Positions 27,997 through 36,345 of a stretch of DNA of 64,000 nucleotides are shown piece by piece. Source of the DNA: Candidatus Poseidoniales archaeon. GTDB taxonomy: Archaea > Thermoplasmatota > Poseidoniia > Poseidoniales > Poseidoniaceae. The notes under the pieces are model-generated. The model worked only from the letters and a program-made list of their open reading frames with translations, was not told the origin of the DNA and made no database searches. The stretch lies in assembly GCA_003602535.1 (NCBI GenBank), contig QQSA01000078.1, forward strand, positions 3,941 through 67,940, in the 5' to 3' direction. Each line of letters starts with the position of its first letter. Positions within the stretch are counted from its first letter, which is position 1. Made by a program: the position numbers and the translations under genes.

Positions 27997-29340
27997 ATGC
28001 GTTGTATTTTCCTCTGCTTTTTGATGGTGCTTGCACCCATGAGTGGTTGCTTTGGAGAAGAGATTCCTGAAGAAATAGAACCTTCTTTGACTGTTGAAGA
28101 GATCAGTTCTGCAACACGAGGACAATATCTGACAATCGAAGTCGATTCTAATGTAGAGTGGACATTTAATCGTTCAGCTGGATTATTCTATCTTGATGAT
28201 TATGGAGTCCTTAGAGATTCTATCGAAGCAACGTTCCCACCAGAAAAGAAATCTCTAGAATTACTAATCCTAGATACTGAAAGAGATAGTGTAAACATTT
28301 CAATTTCTGCCGGTGATGAGTTATGGCAAGCATCCCTAACCCTAGAGGATAGTCAAGAACTGATGCTTGTAGACGGAAGAAGAGCTTACGAGACAATAGA
28401 TATGCTAACGAGTTCTTACAACAATAGATGGTGTGCAAGTGCATCTGTTCATGAAGGTGGAGCAGCCTATGAAGCAGCAGCAGAAGCAATGGCTGAAGAA
28501 ATGCGAGGAATGGGCTTTGATTTCGTAGAGGTTACTAGGTATGATGATGACCCAGACCAACTGAATATTGTTGGATATAATTGGGGTAGAACTAATCCTG
28601 ACGAATACATTGTAATCGGTGGCCACTTTGACATTGCATACATGTTTACCCCGCCAGGTGGCGGTACCAATGAAGGAGCAAATGATGACACATCCGGCTC
28701 AACAGTTTCTCTTGAAATGGCCCAAGCATTAGCAAAGATGGAATTCGATCACACAGTTGTCGCAGCACTTTGGGCCTGCGAAGAAGAAGGATTGCTTGGT
28801 TCTCGTGCATACGTTAGTCATCTTCCTGAGAATGTAACAGTCAAGTCTTACCTAAACTTTGACATGGTTGCCCTAAACTATCCAATTATTCCTCTAACTG
28901 AACCTATTCTTGGACCAGGTGGAGAAATATTTTCTGCCACAAAATACGATTGGACGATTAGCATAGCTGGTGCGAGTGATAGCAATATGGAATTGATGTA
29001 TGAATGGGTTGGCACAACAATCGAAGAAGACCTGTATTACCAACCAACCGATGCGAATCCAATTACCTGGCAGATTGCTGAATCATGTGCATCCGATCAC
29101 TGTTCTTTCTTCTCTGCTGACTATCCAACATTCAATTTCTTCAGCCCAGGAGGAGATATTTCATTCTGGCAAGAATGGCATTCACCATCGGATACACTAG
29201 AATTCATGACTGCTAAAGCCGGTGGCGAAGCTGGAATGGCCAGTGGTTTCAACAGTCTTGTTTGGTCATCATTAGACCTCTTTGTGCGAATCGATAACTC
29301 AGATGAAACGTTCCAAGGACGCTGGTTAAGTGAAGAATAA
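27997..29340 (+). CDS. M28 family zinc peptidase lipoprotein
   Basis: The signal peptide ends with a lipobox at C18 (APMSGC). After a ~120-residue N-terminal beta-rich segment, the M28 aminopeptidase core is visible: GGHFD (H210, D212), GANDDTSGS with the bridging Asp, CEEEGLLGS with the catalytic and metal-binding Glu, and a late His within a HSPSD segment. These enzymes remove N-terminal residues from peptides, here presumably outside the cell as part of protein scavenging. The start is supported by GGTGAT overlapping the serS stop codon, so translation is probably coupled. All metal positions appear present. Confidence 0.85.
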   Translation: MRCIFLCFLMVLAPMSGCFGEEIPEEIEPSLTVEEISSATRGQYLTIEVDSNVEWTFNRSAGLFYLDDYGVLRDSIEATFPPEKKSLELLILDTERDSVNISISAGDELWQASLTLEDSQELMLVDGRRAYETIDMLTSSYNNRWCASASVHEGGAAYEAAAEAMAEEMRGMGFDFVEVTRYDDDPDQLNIVGYNWGRTNPDEYIVIGGHFDIAYMFTPPGGGTNEGANDDTSGSTVSLEMAQALAKMEFDHTVVAALWACEEEGLLGSRAYVSHLPENVTVKSYLNFDMVALNYPIIPLTEPILGPGGEIFSATKYDWTISIAGASDSNMELMYEWVGTTIEEDLYYQPTDANPITWQIAESCASDHCSFFSADYPTFNFFSPGGDISFWQEWHSPSDTLEFMTAKAGGEAGMASGFNSLVWSSLDLFVRIDNSDETFQGRWLSEE

Positions 29341-29369
29341 TTTCCTGGTAAAACCTTGAAGTGATTATT

Positions 29370-29678
29370 ATGCCGGTAACTGTCAAAATTAGTAATTGGA
29401 ATACTTTATGTGAAATATTCCGCTCGTTTTTCAAAGAATTGGGATCGATTGAAGAAAATCAAGAATATATTCAATTTGATTCTAACCCAGAAAATGTGGC
29501 AACTAATTTTTTGATTAGAAAAGATGGGAGGTTTATGGCAGCAATGCCATTACATGGGCTTGAGGGAGGATTGTCAACAGTGACTTTCAACCATGATAAC
29601 TTCTCAGTAGTTGTCAAGGGCGATAATACAAAGTATACATACAGAGTCCCTAAGGAATTGATTGATTTGAGAGATTAA
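29370..29678 (+). CDS. Small hypothetical protein
   Basis: I do not recognise this 102-residue protein. It is soluble, with mixed charge, alternating strands (FLIRKDGRFMAAMPL, TVTFNHDNFSVVVKG) and no membrane segment or signal. I start it at ATG 29370 because the in-frame GTG at 29361 forms part of an SD-like GTGAT five bases before that ATG. It follows the M28 gene by 29 bases and converges on the acyltransferase gene, whose stop lies one base beyond. It may belong to the presenilin-serS-M28 unit. Confidence 0.55.
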   Translation: MPVTVKISNWNTLCEIFRSFFKELGSIEENQEYIQFDSNPENVATNFLIRKDGRFMAAMPLHGLEGGLSTVTFNHDNFSVVVKGDNTKYTYRVPKELIDLRD

Positions 29679-29679
29679 T

Positions 29680-30723
29680 TTATACTTTAGAATTCTTGGA
29701 TATTTTTCTTAGCAGATTCTCGGCACTAAATCTTGGGCAGTACTTTTGCCATAGATGGGAGACTGGGACCCATATCAAAGTGTAAATCAAAACAACCAAC
29801 ATTGAAGTTGTTAAACTCCAATCATTAGTTTCATTCAGTGAATGGAATAAGCCGATTGGAATGAAGTGGAGCAAGTAAACGCTTAGAGAAAAATGCCCTA
29901 GTGGATTGAGAATGGTAGTACCGATCATTTGAATGAGCATCCACAGAATCGATACTCCGGTCAGTGCAGCGATTATGAATGGGGCATTGGATGGGAAAAA
30001 AGTAAGCGTTGCATCTCCGGATGGAGTAGCCCATTTCAAATCATTTTGAATCGAATAGAATAATGTGATTACACAAAATATTAGTCCACTTGATATCGAT
30101 AAGATACTTCCTTTTGTTACAGGTAATGTTCGCTCAATTCCTTGTTGAGAAGCGATCCATGAGCCAAAAATTGCGAAAATAATCCAAGGGAATAACGGAT
30201 ATGTTCCTGTCAAAATCGAGTGGCTAATCCATGCAAGAACAGTACTGGTCTCTACCCTATCATCCCATTGACTAGAACCTTGATAACTCCCTAAAAGGTA
30301 TACTGAAGTCAATATCAACAATATCGAGACCCATACAACAATTGTTTGTTTATCTTGGTACTTCTCAAATAACTGCACCCAAAATGGTTGAGTCAGAATT
30401 AGAAGCGCAAACAAAGTTAGGACGCCGGGCGTAAATGGTTCGAACAAATGCGGTGCTGAAAGGTTGATTGCGATTTGTGCTGTAAACAAAAACATTGCAC
30501 GGATTATCCGTTGCTTCGATGTCGCTGTTGAATGAAAACAACCCCACCCAAAGATAGTAACGAATAATGGAGCTGCGAGTCCCCCAAGGCCAGATACTAC
30601 ATACACTAGAATTGATGATTGACTACTAGCACTAGGGCCCCAACTCGCAGCAGCATGAACCATTACCATCAATAGAACTGCAACCGCACGAATCGAATCG
30701 ATATGCTCGACACGTTGGCTCAT
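29680..30723 (-). CDS. Polytopic membrane acyltransferase-like protein
   Basis: About 347 residues with roughly ten hydrophobic helices. The N-terminus (RVEHIDSIRAVAVLLMVMVHAA) carries the D-x-x-R-a-x-A pattern and an intramembrane His typical of the acyltransferase-3/HGSNAT-like superfamily, which transfers acyl groups to sugars or lipids across the membrane. Which acceptor is used cannot be told. I chose ATG 30723 because the seven residues of the longer frame are not family-like. It lies downstream of the EF-hand lipoprotein gene on the same strand, but a strong hairpin separates them, so it is likely transcribed on its own. Confidence 0.65.
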   Translation of the reverse strand: MSQRVEHIDSIRAVAVLLMVMVHAAASWGPSASSQSSILVYVVSGLGGLAAPLFVTIFGWGCFHSTATSKQRIIRAMFLFTAQIAINLSAPHLFEPFTPGVLTLFALLILTQPFWVQLFEKYQDKQTIVVWVSILLILTSVYLLGSYQGSSQWDDRVETSTVLAWISHSILTGTYPLFPWIIFAIFGSWIASQQGIERTLPVTKGSILSISSGLIFCVITLFYSIQNDLKWATPSGDATLTFFPSNAPFIIAALTGVSILWMLIQMIGTTILNPLGHFSLSVYLLHFIPIGLFHSLNETNDWSLTTSMLVVLIYTLIWVPVSHLWQKYCPRFSAENLLRKISKNSKV

Positions 30724-30760
30724 GAAATGTGCTTGCAGATGCACTATATCAACAACATCT

Positions 30761-30793
30761 CAATACACCCCTCCACAGATGGAGGGGTGATTG
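30761..30793 (-). terminator. Hairpin between the EF-hand lipoprotein and acyltransferase genes
   Basis: Bases 30766-30775 pair perfectly with 30780-30789 around CAGA, with four further outer pairs (30761-30764 with 30790-30793) across a one-base bulge. It lies 22 bases after the lipoprotein stop on the minus strand. No T run follows, so it may be a 3' stability element rather than a classical terminator. Confidence 0.6.
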
Positions 30794-30814
30794 AAATCAA
30801 CTCAGTATCTTATT

Positions 30815-33800
30815 TCAGTCTCTACGAAGTAGAGCAGCACCTAATAGGCCGATTGTCGCAATAATTCCAGTAAATCCTGGAAGTGCTGGGTTCTCATCTG
30901 AATAAGAATCTGCTTCTTCGGAATATAGACGTGCTGTATTCCAATCTTCATCAACATCTAGAGTTGAATGATCAATCATTATGACATCTCCAGTTGTTAA
31001 ACTATCACTGGAATCAGTATCCATGTACATGATTGATAATCCTGAAGTCATCATTTCATCTTCAGTCACTTGAATATCGGATAGTGTCATCGACCATATA
31101 TCATCAGAGCAATCTAGGTCATTCAGATTCTCATCTTCATCTAAGTCGTCACAGTTTGCAAGAGTTAGGCTGTAATCATTCAATGATCCTCCGATTCCTC
31201 CATCCATTCCAACTACTACTAGGACTTGCATAGAGTCAGTGATGTCGCCACCATCTTCATCCATATCTTCCATAGCATCCATCATATTTTCGAATTCAGC
31301 GAAGTTCAGTCCACCGCTATCATCATCATCATACATGTCAACCATGTTTGAAAGATGGTTTTCTTCTTCACTGGACATAGTTTCGCCATCTTCATTGTTT
31401 TGATTTGCAGAATATATCCATTCTTCAGAGGTTACTTCTCCATCGTTATTTGCATCGATAATCAAGAAAATAAACTCGAGGTTTTCTTCCATATCATCAT
31501 CCATTGCGTCAAACATATTCATGAATTCATCGAAATCCAATCCACCGTTTTCGTCATCATCATGCATAGCAAACATTGCTGCAAATGCATTGTAGTCTTC
31601 ATCAGTCAATGGTTCGTCGTCTGAATTATTAGCCATCTCTGTCCATTCTAACAAGGTGACTTCGTCGTCATCATTAGTATCAATCATAGCAAACATGATT
31701 TCTGGAGAATCTTCCATGTTTCCACTTTCGATTTCCCACATCATATCTGCGAATTCAGTAATGTTCAATCCTCCACTCTCATCTTGGTCATACATGTCAA
31801 ATAATACAGACATGCGGTCGATATCATCTTGGGTAATTTCTTCTCCATCATCAGATTCGTTAAACATCTCAGTCCATTCGGTTAAGGTGACTTCACCATT
31901 TTCATCAGAATCCATCATATCAAACATCGTATCGATATCCATTGGCTCAGGTGAATCCATTAAGATAAGATAACCACTCATTGTCGATGAATCGTATTCA
32001 TAAAGAATCAAGATTTCGTATTCACCATCATCAATAAGGAATGCATGTCCATCAGCATCTACCATATTTCCTAACCATTCAACACAAATTTCAGTAGCAT
32101 TATTGAAATCTCCGTGGCAACTTTCGTAATCATCCATGAATATATCCCATACTCCGGTTGAATTGAAAATAATCTCTCCAGTTTCGCACATAGTTGCGTT
32201 GTCTTCATTTTCCCAGCATTCTTCGTAAAGTAAGTGCTCTGGCAAAGTCATAGTGGTTTCAGTGAATGTGTAATCCATATCAGTGACCATTTGTCCACAC
32301 ATTGAATCATCTAAGTTTGTACTGTCAAAGCTGGAATGGTTTCCATCGTTGAAATCAACTACAGCTAGACAATGGTAAACCATTTCATCATCATGACCAT
32401 CGTGACGCATACATTCCCAACCCGGTTCAAGATCAGTACACTCATCCATTTCATAACCATCGCTTTCCATTATGTTACCATCAGAATCAACCCAATCATT
32501 CATCCAGCATTCGTAATAACTGTCCTCAGGATCGGTGCTTTCTGTACATCCATCATAGTAAATTGGTTCATCGTAATAGTGATCGTCGTGGTCGTCATGA
32601 GCTTCATCTTCACCATCAGGACAATCATCAGTTCCGTCATTCACTTGTGAAATCCAAACTTCACTTCCATCCATACAATCGAACCAATTGATTTCATTTC
32701 CATCTGTGTCATATTGTTGCTCATCTGCTCCATCATCGCAATCAGCATCACCATCATTTACGTAGTGGAATGGAATTTCTGATCCATCTCCACAGATGAA
32801 TGTTGGACCATCATCGTGGTCGTGGTCGGAGGAATGGTCGCATTTGTCTGGAGACCACATATTTTCAACCATACAATTGAGGTAAGAAAGCTCGTCGACA
32901 TCCAAAAGACCATCGCTATCAATGTCGCTATTGTTAAACATATAATCGATGCTATCCGAGTCGTATCCTTCTGCCAATCCGTCGTTAGTTAGATCCAAAT
33001 ATACACAATCATCTAATTCGTACCAGTCTAACATTAAGTCGCCATCAGAATCACATTCAGACATTTCACGATTAAACGTCCAATATGGATCGTTGCCGTC
33101 GTCGTCATCGTCGCCTCCATCCATGCTGGTCCACATGTATCCTGCATCCCAACAATCATCTTCTTCATGGATATCTACAATTGTATGAGTTTCGATGTCG
33201 TAACATACCATTCCTTCATCGTCGTGGCTGTGATCATGGTCATCTCCAAACTCATTCATGTCCATTAGCATGAAAGGAAGGGCATGTTGCTCAATACTTT
33301 CGTCAATAGAAATGTCACCTGAGTTAAGCAATTGGAATTTTACCCAGTTGTCTTCATTCTCAACATCCATAAGGTCGAATCCTGTTATTTCCATATCCGA
33401 GTTTGTGTACACATTCATAGCGCCAAATGGTGCGTCTTCGACATTTAGCATTCCACTAAATGTCATTCCGCTATCTGTAACTTCAAATCCAGAAAATGTT
33501 GCTGATACAGGATCGAAAATACCAGTGTAGTCATCTGATTCTGGGTTTTCATCCTCTTCTTCATCCATATCGTCGCCGTCATGGTCATCACCATGTTCAT
33601 CGCCATGGCCATCGTCAGTAATCCAAATTCCACCAGAATCTTCACAATCTTCTTCGTTATCTATTGAGTAATCATTAGTATGAGTATTCATGTCATGGCA
33701 TACCATTTCGTCACCCATATCATCATCCATGTCTTCATCATCATTGCCCATGTTGTAAATAGATTCGAATGTGCCTGAATGAGACATGCGTAGTTCCATC

Positions 33801-34336
33801 GATTGTTCATTGCCTTCATCATCAGTTCCTGTCATCGAATATTGAATTTGATTACCATAGTAGATTACTTCTTCAGTACTGAAAGAGTCACCATATCTAT
33901 CCTCAATACTAGATTTAAGACCGTCTGGAGAAACTAGCACAGTTTCCATGAAATACCAAACTTCTTCAGAAACTGAAGGACAACCGTTGTATGGCTGGCT
34001 TTCATCAACCAAATCAGGATTCCAATATTCCCACTCTTCACATTCATCAGTATTCGCATAAACCTCGGAAACTTCCATCGAGAATCCAATAGTAGTGTCA
34101 AGAGTTTCGATATCTGGGCCTTCATCCATGAAATTGATGAATTCTACAATTGCTTCTTCAAGTTCTTCTTCTGAAGAGCAGAGATCATCCTGAATATCTG
34201 TCGCTTCTTCGTTGTAATTAAGGGCGTCTTCATCCCCACATCCAACAATTTCTATTTTGTCTTCAGCATCTTCTGCATCTAAGCATCCAGCTAGAAGTAA
34301 AAGTGCAGTCAAGCATATGGCTATCGCTTTGTCCAT
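30815..34336 (-). CDS. Very acidic lipoprotein with EF-hands, LDLa-like repeats and PGF-CTERM-like tail
   Basis: The 1173-residue protein begins with a lipobox signal (LLLLAGC, C18), then one DDxC-type repeat (GCGDEDALNYNEEATD). Asp and Glu dominate throughout. Two LDL-receptor-A-like modules lie near 514-570 (FICGDGS with DADCDDGADE, and FDCMDGS with DDCPDGEDE). Six EF-hand loops in three pairs follow at about 800-1030, for example DSDENGEVTLTEW and DQDESGGLNITEF. The C-terminus (PALPGFTG, hydrophobic helix, RRD) resembles the PGF-CTERM signal processed by archaeosortase. It therefore has two potential membrane attachment signals. It probably is a calcium-loaded surface protein; no enzyme motif is visible. 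Confidence 0.82.
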   Translation of the reverse strand: MDKAIAICLTALLLLAGCLDAEDAEDKIEIVGCGDEDALNYNEEATDIQDDLCSSEEELEEAIVEFINFMDEGPDIETLDTTIGFSMEVSEVYANTDECEEWEYWNPDLVDESQPYNGCPSVSEEVWYFMETVLVSPDGLKSSIEDRYGDSFSTEEVIYYGNQIQYSMTGTDDEGNEQSMELRMSHSGTFESIYNMGNDDEDMDDDMGDEMVCHDMNTHTNDYSIDNEEDCEDSGGIWITDDGHGDEHGDDHDGDDMDEEEDENPESDDYTGIFDPVSATFSGFEVTDSGMTFSGMLNVEDAPFGAMNVYTNSDMEITGFDLMDVENEDNWVKFQLLNSGDISIDESIEQHALPFMLMDMNEFGDDHDHSHDDEGMVCYDIETHTIVDIHEEDDCWDAGYMWTSMDGGDDDDDGNDPYWTFNREMSECDSDGDLMLDWYELDDCVYLDLTNDGLAEGYDSDSIDYMFNNSDIDSDGLLDVDELSYLNCMVENMWSPDKCDHSSDHDHDDGPTFICGDGSEIPFHYVNDGDADCDDGADEQQYDTDGNEINWFDCMDGSEVWISQVNDGTDDCPDGEDEAHDDHDDHYYDEPIYYDGCTESTDPEDSYYECWMNDWVDSDGNIMESDGYEMDECTDLEPGWECMRHDGHDDEMVYHCLAVVDFNDGNHSSFDSTNLDDSMCGQMVTDMDYTFTETTMTLPEHLLYEECWENEDNATMCETGEIIFNSTGVWDIFMDDYESCHGDFNNATEICVEWLGNMVDADGHAFLIDDGEYEILILYEYDSSTMSGYLILMDSPEPMDIDTMFDMMDSDENGEVTLTEWTEMFNESDDGEEITQDDIDRMSVLFDMYDQDESGGLNITEFADMMWEIESGNMEDSPEIMFAMIDTNDDDEVTLLEWTEMANNSDDEPLTDEDYNAFAAMFAMHDDDENGGLDFDEFMNMFDAMDDDMEENLEFIFLIIDANNDGEVTSEEWIYSANQNNEDGETMSSEEENHLSNMVDMYDDDDSGGLNFAEFENMMDAMEDMDEDGGDITDSMQVLVVVGMDGGIGGSLNDYSLTLANCDDLDEDENLNDLDCSDDIWSMTLSDIQVTEDEMMTSGLSIMYMDTDSSDSLTTGDVIMIDHSTLDVDEDWNTARLYSEEADSYSDENPALPGFTGIIATIGLLGAALLRRD

Positions 34337-34356
34337 GACTATTGGGCTAAGTTATC

Positions 34357-34364
34357 ATTTAAAG
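34357..34364 (-). promoter_or_regulatory. TATA-like box of the EF-hand lipoprotein gene
   Basis: The minus-strand octamer CTTTAAAT lies 21-28 bases before the ATG at 34336. Its spacing predicts transcription starting at or within a few bases of the start codon, a leaderless or very short-leader transcript. No SD is visible. Confidence 0.5.
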
Positions 34365-34463
34365 CCTTTAACTTTATTAATTAAATCAATAAATTACGAC
34401 ATATGTTGTTCTGAATAAATTAACAGTCTGTGATTTCAGGTATGAAATATGGGATATCGCGCG

Positions 34464-34537
34464 AAGGCTTCATATCTTGGAGCCTTTGATGATTTACCGT
34501 CCTTCGGGACACGGGATGCACGGCTCGCTTCGGCGAG
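34464..34537 (+). promoter_or_regulatory. Structured xerA leader with three consecutive hairpins, two with UUCG loops
   Basis: Hairpin 1 pairs AAGGCT (34464-34469) with AGCCTT (34481-34486). Hairpin 2 pairs GTCC (34499-34502) with GGAC (34507-34510) around TTCG. Hairpin 3 pairs CTCGC (34524-34528) with GCGAG (34533-34537), also around TTCG. This GC-rich block sits inside the 217-base interval between the divergent lipoprotein and xerA genes, and ends 16 bases before the chosen ATG. It could be an untranslated leader or a small RNA. No protein-coding frame explains it. Confidence 0.5.
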
Positions 34538-34553
34538 TTAGGCGGTGACGCCA

Positions 34554-35564
34554 ATGAGAACAGAGCCATACAAGGCAAATCGCAAGGCTGTACAGCAACG
34601 TCTGTACACAGAGGGGCCAGTGCTACCGCCGCGTCTTGTTCAAAGAGGACATCTGCCTTGGTTAAGTACGTATACAACTCAGTTGAAAACGGAAGGAAAG
34701 TCAGTAAATACTCAAAAATCCTACATGATTGGTTTGAGACATTTGATTGAAACGCCATTACCTGGCGAGGATATAATTTCTGAATTCGAAAGGGATTCAA
34801 TGAACATTGAACAATTATTAGAAAGGGTCGAGCCTTTCAATGGAAGGTTGGACCTATGGGTTCAGTCGATGGTCGATAGGTCTCCTTCTACTGTGAAGGC
34901 TAGGCTTGCAGCAGCTAATCATTTGATGAATTGGCTTGGGCAAAAGTGGCCGGAGCATCTTATTCGTCCAAAGAGTGGTAAGAAATTACCAAGGACTCTA
35001 ACAAGTAGAGAATTATCACTCGTCAAAGAAGCTGCAGCATGTAGTGAAGATCCTGTAGCCAATTTGATTGTAACTATGATTCTAGATACTGGATTGAGAG
35101 TGAGTGAATTGTGTGAATTGAATATTTCAGACATTGATTTAGAAGATAATTCTGCGATGGTCATTGATGGAAAAGGAGGAAAAGATCGTCTAGTTCTATT
35201 TACTCAATCAACTGTTGAAAGTATACTAGCTTGGTTGCCTTTGAGAGAATCTAGGAATCCATCTGGAGATAATTTACTTGTCACTAAAACAGGTAATGTA
35301 TTCCAATCTAGAACGGTCCAGAGATTGATGGATAAGCTAGCAGATTTGGCAGGAATCCCCCGTGGGAGGCTCACTCCGCATGTACTCAGGCATAATTTTG
35401 CCACAGGATTATTGGAACGTGGAGCAGATCTAGTCAGCATTCAAAGGTTATTGGGCCATGCTAGTATAGCAACAACGAGAGTTTATCTTGAAATCAGCGA
35501 TCAGACACTTAGAGAAATTTACAAGAGAGCACAAACCGTTCAAATTGAAGAGTGCGATTCATGA
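34554..35564 (+). CDS. xerA: XerA-type tyrosine recombinase
   Basis: About 336 residues with the SAM-like N-terminal core-binding domain and a C-terminal catalytic domain. Catalytic residues are visible: R182 (TGLRVSEL), H276 and R279 (HVLRHNFATG), H302 (LGHAS) and the nucleophile Y311 (TRVYLEI), with GKGGKDR supplying the beta-hairpin Lys. Such single chromosomal enzymes resolve chromosome dimers at dif sites, and no neighbouring integrase cargo suggests a mobile element. An in-frame GTG at 34545 lies within a GGTGA SD-like sequence, so ATG 34554 is the better start. I could not identify a dif-like site by eye. Confidence 0.88.
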   Translation: MRTEPYKANRKAVQQRLYTEGPVLPPRLVQRGHLPWLSTYTTQLKTEGKSVNTQKSYMIGLRHLIETPLPGEDIISEFERDSMNIEQLLERVEPFNGRLDLWVQSMVDRSPSTVKARLAAANHLMNWLGQKWPEHLIRPKSGKKLPRTLTSRELSLVKEAAACSEDPVANLIVTMILDTGLRVSELCELNISDIDLEDNSAMVIDGKGGKDRLVLFTQSTVESILAWLPLRESRNPSGDNLLVTKTGNVFQSRTVQRLMDKLADLAGIPRGRLTPHVLRHNFATGLLERGADLVSIQRLLGHASIATTRVYLEISDQTLREIYKRAQTVQIEECDS

Positions 35565-35741
35565 ACGTGTTTTCTTGCGCTTTTTGATTTTAGAAGGCCC
35601 TGTCCATTCTCGATTGCTGGCAACCAAGTATCCATCATGACCCTCTATCGGGCAATGTTTGCCGCTACGGCAACGAGAACAATTCGATTTAGCAGGAAGT
35701 TCGACCGTTTTGCGCAACTTTCCGTACTTGCGCCTTGGCAT
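35559..35741 (-). CDS. Small basic CxxC protein
   Basis: Sixty residues, highly basic at both ends (MPRRKYGKLRK and KIKKRKKTRS), with a central Cys cluster CSRCRSGKHC that could bind zinc. Size and charge resemble small ribosome-associated or nucleic-acid-binding proteins, but I cannot name a family. Its stop overlaps the 3' end of xerA by six bases in convergent orientation. It could be co-transcribed with the HhH protein gene located 48 bases upstream. Confidence 0.6.
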   Translation of the reverse strand: MPRRKYGKLRKTVELPAKSNCSRCRSGKHCPIEGHDGYLVASNREWTGPSKIKKRKKTRS

Positions 35742-35789
35742 GAATTGTCTGCATCAATGAAGGTCTTACAACATAACGGTGAATTTTGA

Positions 35790-36251
35790 TTACTTCTTAT
35801 TGAACCAAGGCATATCTTTGACAGAACCAGGAATCTTCAGTGTCTTACCTTTTCGGCCATCGTTTGATTTAGAAGATTTTACAGTTTTACTGCCGATTGA
35901 AGATTTTATGGCCTCTTTGGCTACTTTACGGCTTGCAGCCGTGGCTTTCGAAATAGCTGCTTTCTTGACTGCATCTTTTGCTTTAGAAACCGCTTTCTTT
36001 GCCTTTGACTTCTTGGCAGGTGCTTTCTTTGTAGCAGCTTTTTTGGCAGGTTTTTCTTTTGAAACTACAGAAAGTAATTTTTTCGAAATCATGGCACTAA
36101 GACCTGCTTTAACTAATCCTTTTTCGCCAGCCTTAACTATTCCAGCAGGCGATTTAATTCCAGCGTCATTCAATTTTTTTGCAGTTGCTTTTCCAACTCC
36201 AGGAAGTGCCAATAGTTTAGCGAGTGGGTCCTTCTTCGGCTTAGCGGCCAT
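35790..36251 (-). CDS. Lys/Ala-rich HhH DNA-binding protein (histone H1-like tail)
   Basis: The N-terminal ~60 residues contain a helix-hairpin-helix-like motif (LPGVGKATAKKLNDAGI, then SPAGIV), a common non-specific DNA-binding element. The following ~85 residues are mostly Lys and Ala (AKKAATKKAPAKK type), like bacterial HU/H1-type tails and eukaryotic H1. The end is PWFNKK. ATG 36251 is preceded by AGGTGA four bases upstream, so it is preferred over ATG 36272. The protein may compact DNA together with MC1. The opposite strand has a long open frame across this gene, explained by the Lys/Ala codon bias. Confidence 0.75.
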   Translation of the reverse strand: MAAKPKKDPLAKLLALPGVGKATAKKLNDAGIKSPAGIVKAGEKGLVKAGLSAMISKKLLSVVSKEKPAKKAATKKAPAKKSKAKKAVSKAKDAVKKAAISKATAASRKVAKEAIKSSIGSKTVKSSKSNDGRKGKTLKIPGSVKDMPWFNKK

Positions 36252-36345
36252 ATCTTCACCTGAATCATCCAAAGAGGCGGCCGGTCATAACCCTTGTCTC
36301 AATTGTGCGGATTATTGAAGGGCAAAGCCTGTTCTGACCAGAAAC

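Noticed and set aside
30950..33700. Many open frames on the plus strand across the EF-hand lipoprotein gene, and CAT-repeat tracts like a microsatellite
   Set aside because: They reflect Asp/Glu/Met codons (GAT, GAA, ATG) read in reverse. The repeats follow EF-hand and Asp-rich protein sequence and vary at third positions, as coding selection predicts.
34545..35564. xerA as an integrase of a mobile element
   Set aside because: No tRNA target, direct-repeat att sites or phage or plasmid genes are visible nearby; neighbours are ordinary chromosomal genes. A chromosomal dimer-resolution role fits better.
35779..36318. Long hydrophobic open frame on the plus strand (about 179 residues)
   Set aside because: It lies opposite the Lys/Ala-rich HhH protein; Lys and Ala codons read backward give Phe, Leu and Ala/Ser-rich frames without stops. 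It has no SD and no family pattern, whereas the minus strand has an HhH domain and an SD.
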